Below, one piece after another: positions 44,864-51,492 of a DNA stretch of 64,000 nt. Each line of letters begins with the position of its first letter. The stretch's first letter is position 1. The position numbers were made by a program, and so were the translations under genes. Source of the stretch: Mycolicibacter senuensis (GTDB taxonomy: Bacteria > Actinomycetota > Actinomycetes > Mycobacteriales > Mycobacteriaceae); NCBI RefSeq assembly GCF_003284925.1, contig NZ_QMEX01000004.1:37610-101609 (forward strand). The letters are read 5' to 3'. Below the pieces are notes generated by a model. It worked only from the letters and a program-made list of their open reading frames with translations, had not been told where the DNA came from and made no database searches.

Positions 44864-45550
44864 TTAGTCGGTGAAGACTTCGCGGTTCACCGTGTGCAGG
44901 TACGGGATGGCGAGGAAGGGGGTGATGTAGAAGATGTCGTAGAGCCACCAGCCGATGACCGGAAAGATCACCCCGGCGAACCGCACGTCGGCGAACATCG
45001 TCATGTTGAACACGTACAACACCCAGATCAACACACCCATCCAGCAGGTGACGATCATCCATTGGTGGCCCCAGCGCTTCATCTGCAGAAAGCCGATCGC
45101 GGCGGCGCAGCGCATCGCGAACACCGTGAGGATCATGCCGAAGACCATGGATTTCTCCCCGGGCCCGGCGGCACCGCCGACCCAGAGTTCGTTGTAGTGC
45201 CAGAAATAGCCGGCGTCGAACATGTGACCCCAGCCGATCATCAGCACCCGGTTGATCAGGGTGTGGTTGGCAACCAGGTCCAGCGACCAGCCCAGGCTGT
45301 TGAGCATGCCGTCGATCAGCACCAGATAACCGATCAGCGTGACGATCATGGGCCGCACCGACAGGCCGGCCCGCTGGGCCTCACGCTGCAGCCACACCCC
45401 GCGCATGAAGATCGGAAAGCCGATCAACCCGGGTGCCCACATACCCATCAGCGCAGCCCCGACGATCATCCATTTGTCGGCCTGCCACTGGGCGAGGCGG
45501 GACTGCTCCTGGTGGTCTTCCAGACCGACCGGTGGCCCGGTGACGGTCAC
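44864..45550 (-). CDS. Polytopic membrane protein of unrecognised family, copy 1
   Basis: 228 residues from GTG 45550, whose GTGA overlaps the stop of the 43-residue peptide; the longer frame to 45760 crosses that gene. I count about six hydrophobic spans (27-49, 66-90, 102-123, 136-156, 163-186, 190-217). Polar residues sit inside or at the ends of spans: Asp80, Asp112, His118 and Glu121 in [13 protein letters not shown], His162 and Asp205 in [12 protein letters not shown]. All are kept in the paralog at 48428-49105. They could bind a metal. Context with MoxR/VWA suggests an enzyme needing maturation. Function unknown. Confidence 0.85.
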   Translation of the reverse strand: MTVTGPPVGLEDHQEQSRLAQWQADKWMIVGAALMGMWAPGLIGFPIFMRGVWLQREAQRAGLSVRPMIVTLIGYLVLIDGMLNSLGWSLDLVANHTLINRVLMIGWGHMFDAGYFWHYNELWVGGAAGPGEKSMVFGMILTVFAMRCAAAIGFLQMKRWGHQWMIVTCWMGVLIWVLYVFNMTMFADVRFAGVIFPVIGWWLYDIFYITPFLAIPYLHTVNREVFTD

Positions 45551-45678
45551 AGGTACCACCAGCCCCGTTCGAACGACATGTACAGCTGGATCAGGAACAT
45601 CGTGAGCAGGTAGCCGTAGATGACGATCTGGAAGACGATCAAGGCCCTCTTGCGCTTCTGCTCTCGCTGGTCGGCCAT
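45547..45678 (-). CDS. 43-residue membrane peptide
   Basis: A small gene read directly from the sequence: ATG 45678, AAAGGA upstream, TGA 45549-45547. The N-terminus MADQREQKRKRA is charged and basic, so it is cytoplasmic. One span follows (LIVFQIVIYGYLLTMFLIQL), then an aromatic end SFERGWWYL. The stop overlaps the start of the polytopic gene (GTGA), which argues strongly that it is translated and works with that protein, perhaps as a small structural subunit. It lies 14 bases after the MoxR gene. Confidence 0.8.
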   Translation of the reverse strand: MADQREQKRKRALIVFQIVIYGYLLTMFLIQLYMSFERGWWYL

Positions 45679-45692
45679 TTCGGGTGTCCTTT

Positions 45693-46484
45693 CTAGAGTT
45701 TGTCGGCGTCGAGCAGAACTGCGGCCGCGATCTCGCGCAGCCCTTCACTGATGGCGCCATCGGTGCTCAGCGGCGCAAGGATGCACGCTTCGGCGGCTTC
45801 CAGTTCGCCGGCACCGGCCGCGATGAGCTGTGCCGCGGTGACCAGCACCCGGGTCGACGGCGGCTCGAAGTGGAACGCCTCGTCGGCGGTGCGGATGGCG
45901 ATGGCGCACTGCACGAGTCGCTGCGCGGCGGCGAGTTCGATGCCCGTCTCCGCGACGACGGCCTGCGCCTCCCGCTCGGGGGGAAGGTAGGTCATCGGCA
46001 AGGTGGCGAAGCGCTGCCGAAATGACGGTTTGAGTTCTTTCAACGAACTCCGGTACGCCGGGTTGTAGGAGCACACGAGCATGAAATCGTCTGGCGCCGG
46101 GACCACTTCGTCGGCCCGGTCCAGATACAGCGTGCGCCGATGATCGGTGAGCGAGTGCAGAATCGCCAGTGAGTCATGACGCGCCTCCACCACCTCGTCG
46201 AGGTAGCAGATGGCACCGGTTTTGACCGCCCTGGTCAGTGGTCCGTCGGTCCAGGTGACGTCACCGCCGGTCACCATGAAGCGTCCGACGAGATCTGCGC
46301 TGGTCAGGTCGTCGTGACAGCTGATGGTGATGACGGGTCGTCCCAGCAGCGATCCCATATGTTCGACGAACCGGGTCTTACCGCAGCCGGTCGGGCCGGT
46401 CAGCATCACCGGGATCTTCCGAGTGAAGGCCTGCTCGAAGAGTCGGACCTCGTTTCCGTTCGAATAATATAGGTCGCTGCTCAT
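45693..46484 (-). CDS. MoxR-type AAA+ ATPase, NorQ/CbbQ branch
   Basis: 263 residues, ATG 46484 after GGAGGAG. Walker A is GPTGCGKT at residues 30-37 and Walker B is CYLDEVVEA around 93-101. CHDDLTSADLVGRF and SYNPAYRSSLKELKPSFRQR (sensor and arginine-finger region) match NorQ, NirQ and CbbQ closely. These ATPases act with a VWA partner to activate or load metal into nitric oxide reductase or Rubisco. Neither target is in this window. The VWA partner gene is immediately upstream (12 bases), and membrane protein genes follow. Confidence 0.92.
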   Translation of the reverse strand: MSSDLYYSNGNEVRLFEQAFTRKIPVMLTGPTGCGKTRFVEHMGSLLGRPVITISCHDDLTSADLVGRFMVTGGDVTWTDGPLTRAVKTGAICYLDEVVEARHDSLAILHSLTDHRRTLYLDRADEVVPAPDDFMLVCSYNPAYRSSLKELKPSFRQRFATLPMTYLPPEREAQAVVAETGIELAAAQRLVQCAIAIRTADEAFHFEPPSTRVLVTAAQLIAAGAGELEAAEACILAPLSTDGAISEGLREIAAAVLLDADKL

Positions 46485-46496
46485 GTGGCTCCTCCC

Positions 46497-48029
46497 CTAC
46501 GTACTGATCAGTTCGCGGTGCACGCGTGACAGCACACGCGGCAGTTCTTCGACCCGGCTGATCCGTTGTGAGCGTTTGGGTCCGAAGACCTCGGGCAGCG
46601 GGTCGACGCGTGTCGGGCCGACGCCCACGTAGTAGACCGACACACCGGCCTCGTTGGCCTCCGCCACCGCGTGTGCGGCGTCCGACCAGGCGTACCTGCC
46701 CTCGTAGCCTTCGTCGGAGATCATCCCGTCGCCGATGATGATGAGTAGGCGGCGCTCCGAGGGCTGGTCGAGCAGTCGGCTGGTCAGATGCCGGATCGGG
46801 GCGCCGAGGCGGGTGTAACCACCGGCGGACAACCCCATGCCGCTCGGCGGGACGAAGCGGGCTTCCGGAAAGTCCTTCAGGCAACGGACTTCTACCCGAT
46901 GCCGGGTGTTGCCGGTGAACACGAAGATCCCGTGCCGCTCACGCGCGTGGGTCATGGCGCGAGACAGTGCGTCCGCGCAGGCCAACTCGAGCCGGAACAC
47001 CCGTCCCCCGTGTACCCCCAGTGATGAGCTGCCGTCGAGCAGCAGCGCGGTGCTGACATCGCGGTCACACGGCAACAGGTCACGGAACAGTCGAGGCTCG
47101 TCGGCTTCCCCGGTGCGCAGGTCGACGTAATGGCGGACGTACTGGTCGATATCGAGATCCGACCCGTCCTCGAGCCGGTTGACCATCGCACGATGGGTGT
47201 CCTCCTGAAACCACTTGCGCAGGTCAGCCGAGGCCGTGGTGGCAGCACCGACTCGTCGGTCACGCGCCAACTCCACAACGGCCACGTGGTCGGGCATCAG
47301 GCGCTCGGTCCAGGAGTTCCACTCCGGGTACGGGATTCCCGGACGGTGCTCAGGGGTGACATCGGTGTCGTTGTCCTGCGGCCGGCTCGGGGGCGGCAGG
47401 TTCGGATTGCGGACTCCACCGTCACCGCCGACGGGCACCGAGTACGGCCGCGGCATCCGCTTTTGCGTCGTGGTCCAGGGCATCCTGCCGAATTGCCGCC
47501 GCAGTCTGTCGGTCAGCCCGGTGGGCGCGGTGTAGATCGCCGGCAGCCGGCCCAGCAGCGGGTCGAGCTCCGCCTGATCCGATCCACGGGCCGTCTCGAT
47601 GGCCCGACCGATCATGTCCCGCGCCTCGAGCCGCGGGTCAGCCGGTGCGAGTTCGGGTAGCAGACGGTCGAACTCGGGCATCAGCCCCGGCCACCGCGCC
47701 GCGATCCAGCCCAGGGCGACGCCGGCTTCCACGACGGTCAGCGCCCGCAGTTCGCGTGCCGACAGTTCGTTGATCCGGTACTGGCCCAGCCGGTCCTTCG
47801 ACGATGCGCATTGCAGGGCGATCCCGCAGGTCAACGATCGCCGGGTCCAGTCGGTCCGCAACACCGGGTAGGGCACGTGCACGTGACTGCGCGATGCGCT
47901 GAGGCCGAAGCCGCGGTGGTCGCCGGTGACCAGCCGCGCACCGGCGCGGTTCTCCTCGCTGAGCGCGACCGCGGTGACCGCGCAGCTGCGTTCCAACGCC
48001 ATGGCGGCGGTCTGGTCGAGGTCAGTCAT
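46497..48029 (-). CDS. VWA-domain protein, NorD/CbbO-like MoxR partner
   Basis: 510 residues, ATG 48029 after GGGAG. The C-terminal third is a von Willebrand A domain. Its metal-ion-dependent adhesion site DGSSS is at residues 332-336 (LLLDGSSSLG), with GGYTRLGAPIRH for the Thr and IIIGDGMISDEGYEG for the Asp. The N-terminal 300 residues are helical and resemble NorD. It would bridge the ATPase and its client. The middle of the protein (about 200-240) is proline-rich and probably flexible. It is 33 bases after the 34-residue peptide gene. Confidence 0.9.
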   Translation of the reverse strand: MTDLDQTAAMALERSCAVTAVALSEENRAGARLVTGDHRGFGLSASRSHVHVPYPVLRTDWTRRSLTCGIALQCASSKDRLGQYRINELSARELRALTVVEAGVALGWIAARWPGLMPEFDRLLPELAPADPRLEARDMIGRAIETARGSDQAELDPLLGRLPAIYTAPTGLTDRLRRQFGRMPWTTTQKRMPRPYSVPVGGDGGVRNPNLPPPSRPQDNDTDVTPEHRPGIPYPEWNSWTERLMPDHVAVVELARDRRVGAATTASADLRKWFQEDTHRAMVNRLEDGSDLDIDQYVRHYVDLRTGEADEPRLFRDLLPCDRDVSTALLLDGSSSLGVHGGRVFRLELACADALSRAMTHARERHGIFVFTGNTRHRVEVRCLKDFPEARFVPPSGMGLSAGGYTRLGAPIRHLTSRLLDQPSERRLLIIIGDGMISDEGYEGRYAWSDAAHAVAEANEAGVSVYYVGVGPTRVDPLPEVFGPKRSQRISRVEELPRVLSRVHRELIST

Positions 48030-48062
48030 GAACCGTCGCTCCCGGGCAGCCGTGCGCCGGGT

Positions 48063-48167
48063 TCAGAACGTGCCGATGTTGGAGAACATCCAGTACCAGA
48101 ACCAGATGACCAGACCGGTACCGCCCCATGCCGCGACGTAACGCAGAATCTCCCAGACGTAGTCCAT
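48063..48167 (-). CDS. 34-residue Trp-rich membrane peptide
   Basis: Found by reading the minus strand: ATG 48167 with AGGAGG 7 bases upstream, TGA 48065-48063. It begins MDYVWEILRYVAAWGG and continues with a single hydrophobic stretch containing VIWFWYWMFSNI. Five of 34 residues are Trp. A perfect Shine-Dalgarno and its position as first gene before the VWA/MoxR genes make it credible. It may be a small subunit of the membrane complex. No known family comes to mind. Confidence 0.75.
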   Translation of the reverse strand: MDYVWEILRYVAAWGGTGLVIWFWYWMFSNIGTF

Positions 48168-48427
48168 AATCGGACCTCCTTGTTGACGGGTTCAGGCCGG
48201 GCGCTGCGGCGCAGGAAAACTTGTAGCGCCCGATGTTTCGTTCGCCGCCGCGAAGCCTCTCGAAGACCGCGGCCGCCCGCGTCGGGCGTCGGCGGGTGTC
48301 GTGCCGGAGGTGGCGCACCGGTGGCTTCATGGTGCACTGTTTCTAACCCATTGACTGACTTCAGTCAATAGAACGGATGCCTGCAGAAGGTTGGTCCGGG
48401 CTCGGAGCGCCGCGGCGCGGGGCGTGT
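48168..48427 (-). other. 260-base intergenic leader, no gene seen
   Basis: Between the polytopic paralog stop (48428) and the 34-residue peptide (48167). It contains the palindrome at 48351-48368 and then about 180 bases, which would be a long 5' leader if transcription starts at the palindrome. An open frame crosses it on the minus strand (48022-48330), but it has neither family resemblance nor a ribosome-binding site. I see no stable terminator. Confidence 0.5.
48351..48368. promoter_or_regulatory. TGAC-type operator A, upstream of MoxR/VWA operon
   Basis: TTGACTGA-CT-TCAGTCAA, a perfect 8-2-8 palindrome containing the core TGACTTCAGTCA (48356-48367). It agrees with operator B at 15 of 18 positions. 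Probable site of the TetR regulator at 49151-49762. Confidence 0.7.
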
Positions 48428-49105
48428 TCAATCGGTGAAGATCTCGCGGTTCACCGTGTGCAGATAGGGGATCGCGAGGAAGGGGGTGATGTAGAAGATG
48501 TCGTAGAGCCACCAGCCCACGACCGGGAAGATCACCCCGGCGAACCGCACGTCGGCGAACATCGTCATGTTGAAGACGTACAACACCCAGATCACCACGC
48601 CCATCCAGCAGGTGACGACCATCCACTGGTGGCCCCAGCGCTTCATCTGCAGGAACCCGATCCCCGCCGCGATCCGCATGGTGAACACGGTGAGAATCAT
48701 GCCCGCTTCCATGGCCTTTTCGCCTGGGCCGGCAGCGCCGCCAACCCAGAGTTCGTTGAAATGCCAGAAGTATCCGGCGTCGAACATGTAGCCCCAGCCG
48801 CTGAGCAGCACACGCGCCAGCAAGGAGTGACTACCGATCAGGTCGAGGGCCCACCCCACGGTGTTGATCGCCGAGTCGACGATGACCAGGTATCCCAGCA
48901 GGGTCACCAGCATCGGCCGCACCGACATGCCGTTCCGCTGCGCCTGCCGGAGTAGCCACACCCCCCGGAGGAACAGCGGCAGGCCGAAAATGCCCAGTGC
49001 CGCAGTCCCGATCAGGATGCTTCCGCTGATCAGCCATTTGTCCGCCTGGCGCTGGGCTCGGCGCGACGCTTCCATATGCTCTTCAACCGACAGTGCACCG
49101 GGCAT
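48428..49105 (-). CDS. Polytopic membrane protein of unrecognised family, copy 2
   Basis: 225 residues from ATG 49105; a second ATG at 49075 is possible, since no clear Shine-Dalgarno precedes the first and operator B abuts it. About six spans. It is a close paralog of 44864-45550: from MKRWGHQWM to the C-terminus only I/V/L exchanges differ, and [20 protein letters not shown] is almost unchanged. Its first 60 residues are less alike. It lacks the 43-residue partner gene and stands alone behind its own operator. It may be an alternative subunit for the same complex. Confidence 0.83.
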   Translation of the reverse strand: MPGALSVEEHMEASRRAQRQADKWLISGSILIGTAALGIFGLPLFLRGVWLLRQAQRNGMSVRPMLVTLLGYLVIVDSAINTVGWALDLIGSHSLLARVLLSGWGYMFDAGYFWHFNELWVGGAAGPGEKAMEAGMILTVFTMRIAAGIGFLQMKRWGHQWMVVTCWMGVVIWVLYVFNMTMFADVRFAGVIFPVVGWWLYDIFYITPFLAIPYLHTVNREIFTD

Positions 49106-49106
49106 A

Positions 49107-49124
49107 CTGACTGACTTTAGTCAT
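49107..49124. promoter_or_regulatory. TGAC-type operator B, upstream of polytopic copy 2
   Basis: CTGACTGACTTTAGTCAT, core TGACTTTAGTCA at 49112-49123. It ends one base before the ATG at 49105, so binding would block transcription start or early elongation of the gene. Confidence 0.68.
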
Positions 49125-49150
49125 TCAGTGTCGCGAGCGGCAAGGGTTGG

Positions 49151-49762
49151 TCAGCCGATCACGGCAACGCTGTGCAGGGTGCGCTTCACCAAATCGTCGA
49201 GCAACTCGTGACGCAGCGGATCGTTGGTGGTGATCGCCAGCGCGTAGAGACCGAGCAAGAAGAACACCGCACTGTTGATCGGCCGGACCTCCGGGTCCAC
49301 CTCCCCGTCGGCCTGGGCCTGCTCGATGCGCTTGCCCAGCAGCAGGACCAGTGAGTGATCACTACCGTCCTCGGCGGCCGGGCGGGTCTGGGAGAAGTGC
49401 AGCGCCAGGAAGTCCTTGAACAGCAGCTCACCGAGGCGGCGTTCCAGCCCCAACACCAGTCGCACCGCCTCGGTCAAAGCGGATTCCAGGTCATGGCCCT
49501 TGGCCAGATACCGGCCGAACTGCTTTGCCATCCGGTCCTCTTCACGCTTCTCGAGCTCGAGCAGCACATGTTCCTTGGTGGGGAAGTGGAAGAAGAACGT
49601 GCCGTGTGCGACACCGGCCGCGGCGACGATGGCGCCGACGTCGGCCTGCGCCATCCCGGTCCGCTTGAACTCGGCCGTCGCGGCACCCAGCAGCCGCTCC
49701 CGTGTCTGCAGGCGCTTGGCTTCACGCGCCGTCATCTTGTCTGACTTGTCCGCCACGGCCAT
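49151..49762 (-). CDS. TetR-family transcriptional regulator
   Basis: 203 residues, ATG 49762 after AGAGGATCC. The helix-turn-helix region is about residues 18-65: RERLLGAATAEFKRTGMAQA, VGAIVAAAGVAHGTFFFHFP and TKEHVLLELEKREEDR. The C-terminal ligand domain is helical (LVLLLGKRIEQAQADGEVD). It lies between operator B and operator C, so it probably represses itself, polytopic copy 2 and the MoxR/VWA operon. Confidence 0.9.
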   Translation of the reverse strand: MAVADKSDKMTAREAKRLQTRERLLGAATAEFKRTGMAQADVGAIVAAAGVAHGTFFFHFPTKEHVLLELEKREEDRMAKQFGRYLAKGHDLESALTEAVRLVLGLERRLGELLFKDFLALHFSQTRPAAEDGSDHSLVLLLGKRIEQAQADGEVDPEVRPINSAVFFLLGLYALAITTNDPLRHELLDDLVKRTLHSVAVIG

Positions 49763-49840
49763 GCCCGGATCCTCTGCCTACTGCGTTGTGACCATTCGCC
49801 GGTCACGACAGTACCGCCTCGGTACTGCCCCGCCAGAAGG

Positions 49841-49852
49841 TGACTTACGTCA
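49841..49852. promoter_or_regulatory. TGAC-type operator C, upstream of tetR
   Basis: TGACTTACGTCA, the same TGACTTNNGTCA core as A and B. It lies 78 bases upstream of the TetR start and overlaps the stop codon of the Bfd-like gene. Confidence 0.55.
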
Positions 49853-50026
49853 GTGACTGCGTTCCGGTTGGGCTGCCGCTATCAGGGCGCGGATGTTGTT
49901 CTTACAGCGCCCGCATACCGTGCCCGCTCCGGTGAGTTCACCGACCTGTTTGGTATTCGACGCACCGGCGGCGACGGCATCGATCACCTGCTGACTGGTC
50001 ACCCCCGCGCACAGGCAGACGTACAT
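49850..50026 (-). CDS. Bfd-like [2Fe-2S] protein
   Basis: 58 residues, read directly from the minus strand: ATG 50026, TGA 49852-49850. The four cluster ligands are Cys4 and Cys6 (MYVCLCAGVTSQQVIDAV) and Cys38 and Cys41 (GAGTVCGRCKNNIRALIAA), the BFD-domain pattern CxC...CxxC. Bacterioferritin-associated ferredoxins move electrons to release iron. Next to P450s and a putative metalloenzyme it might instead serve as an electron carrier. It is 6 bases after the CoA ligase stop and thus the last gene of that operon. Confidence 0.88.
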   Translation of the reverse strand: MYVCLCAGVTSQQVIDAVAAGASNTKQVGELTGAGTVCGRCKNNIRALIAAAQPERSH

Positions 50027-50032
50027 GACGTC

Positions 50033-51490
50033 TCACGCCCCGGCCTGAGTCTCCAGTTGTCCCTTGTCCACCTTGCCGGTGGCGTTCAGCGGCAACCGGT
50101 CTAGGAAGCGAACCGAACGCGGAACCTTGAAACCGGCCATCCGGTCACGGCTCCACGCGATCAGCTCCGATTCCGAGAGCCGGGGATCCCGTTTCACCAC
50201 AAAGGCCTTGCCCACCTGGCCGAGCCGCTCGTCGGGGACACCGATCACCGCGGCCTGTGCGACGGCCGGATGCTCCAGCAGGAAGCCCTCGATCTCGGCC
50301 GGGTAGGCGTTGAAGCCGCCGACGATGAACATGTCCTTCTTGCGTCCCACGATCCGCAGTCGACCGGCGTCGTCGATCGTCCCGATGTCTCCGGTGTGCA
50401 GCCAGCCCTGCGGGTCGATCGCCTCGGCGGTCGCTTCCGGGTCATCCAGGTAGCCGGCCATCACGTTGTAGCCGCGCACCAGGACCTCGCCGGCTTCGGC
50501 GTCGCCGGCTATGCGGATCTCGATGTCCGCACAGGCCTGGCCGGCCGTGGTGGCGATGTCCTCGAATGAGTCACCGGGGCGTGAGGCGGTCACCGTACCG
50601 GCCTCGGTCAGTCCATAACCGGTCATGATCGACTGGAACGGCAATTCACTGCGGATCCGGCGGATCAGGTCCACCGGGATGTCGGCGGCGCCGGTGACCG
50701 CGGCGCGCAGCGATGACAGGTCACGCCCGGACGGAGCGTCCAATAGCGACTGATACAGCGTCGGCGGACCCGGCAGCATCGTGATGCGTTCGGTCTCAAT
50801 GAGTTCGGCCACCACGTCGACGTCGAAAACCCGAACCGGGACCATGGTTGCCCCTCGGATGCAGGCGGCGATGCAGCCCGCCTTGTAACCGAAGGTATGG
50901 AAGAACGGGTTGACCATCAGATACCGGTCACCCTCGCGCAGATCGGCCAGGTCGCACCACTCGGCATAGAGCCGCAGATTCTGCTGATGGCTCATCATCA
51001 CGCCTTTGGGCCGGCCGGTGGTGCCCGAGGTGAAGATGATGTCGGCGATGTCGCCACCGTCGACCGCGCGCTGCAGCGGCGCACCTGAGGACAGGAAGTC
51101 AGATTTCAGGTCGATCACCGGGATGCCGGGCGGTGCGGTGAAATCCAGCCCCAGGAAACCCTTTTCGACCAGGACCAGCTTGGCGCCGCTGCGACGGATG
51201 ATGTCGTCGGCCTCGGCCGCCTTGAACCGGGTACTGACCGGCACGAGCACCCCGCCGGCGGTCAGCAGCCCGAATGCGGCGATGATCCATTCCGCGGAGT
51301 TGGGCGCCCAGATGGCCACCCTGTCCCCCTTGGCGACCCCCGCCGCGGCCAACGCCCCCGCCGCGCAGCGGACCCGGTCGGCCAACTGCAAAAAACTCAG
51401 CCTCACCGGACCGTCGGCGATCGCTTCGGCATCCCCGAAGCGATCGCCGACGCTCAAGACCATCTCGGGAATGGTCTGCCAGCGCGGCAC
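50033..51490 (-). CDS. Acyl-CoA ligase, FadD3-like
   Basis: 485 residues from GTG 51490, 2 bases after the amidohydrolase stop. A3 block IIFTSGTTGRPKGVMMSHQ, NPFFHTFGYKAGCIAACIRG, LPGPPTLYQSLLDAP, A5 MTGYGLTEAGTV, A7 HTGDIGTIDDAGRLRIVGRK, and the Lys in NATGKVDKGQLE. The FFHTFGYKAGxxAxxxxGA and LPGPPTxYQSLLD blocks recall FadD3, the ligase for steroid ring remnants, and related enzymes. Operon: amidohydrolase, this ligase, Bfd-like. Confidence 0.9.
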   Translation of the reverse strand: MPRWQTIPEMVLSVGDRFGDAEAIADGPVRLSFLQLADRVRCAAGALAAAGVAKGDRVAIWAPNSAEWIIAAFGLLTAGGVLVPVSTRFKAAEADDIIRRSGAKLVLVEKGFLGLDFTAPPGIPVIDLKSDFLSSGAPLQRAVDGGDIADIIFTSGTTGRPKGVMMSHQQNLRLYAEWCDLADLREGDRYLMVNPFFHTFGYKAGCIAACIRGATMVPVRVFDVDVVAELIETERITMLPGPPTLYQSLLDAPSGRDLSSLRAAVTGAADIPVDLIRRIRSELPFQSIMTGYGLTEAGTVTASRPGDSFEDIATTAGQACADIEIRIAGDAEAGEVLVRGYNVMAGYLDDPEATAEAIDPQGWLHTGDIGTIDDAGRLRIVGRKKDMFIVGGFNAYPAEIEGFLLEHPAVAQAAVIGVPDERLGQVGKAFVVKRDPRLSESELIAWSRDRMAGFKVPRSVRFLDRLPLNATGKVDKGQLETQAGA

Positions 51491-51492
51491 CG

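Noticed and set aside
45693..48029. Nitric oxide reductase operon
   Set aside because: The ATPase and VWA proteins resemble NorQ and NorD, but no NorB or NorC is present. The membrane proteins have no heme-copper oxidase His pattern that I can see.
48022..48330. A 102-codon frame over the leader of the MoxR/VWA operon
   Set aside because: Arg-rich, no ribosome-binding site, and it overlaps the well-supported 34-residue gene and the start of the VWA gene.
44864..49105. AveC-type spirocyclase identity for the polytopic proteins
   Set aside because: The length and multi-span layout prompted the idea, but I could not match the AveC motifs I recall, so no name was given.
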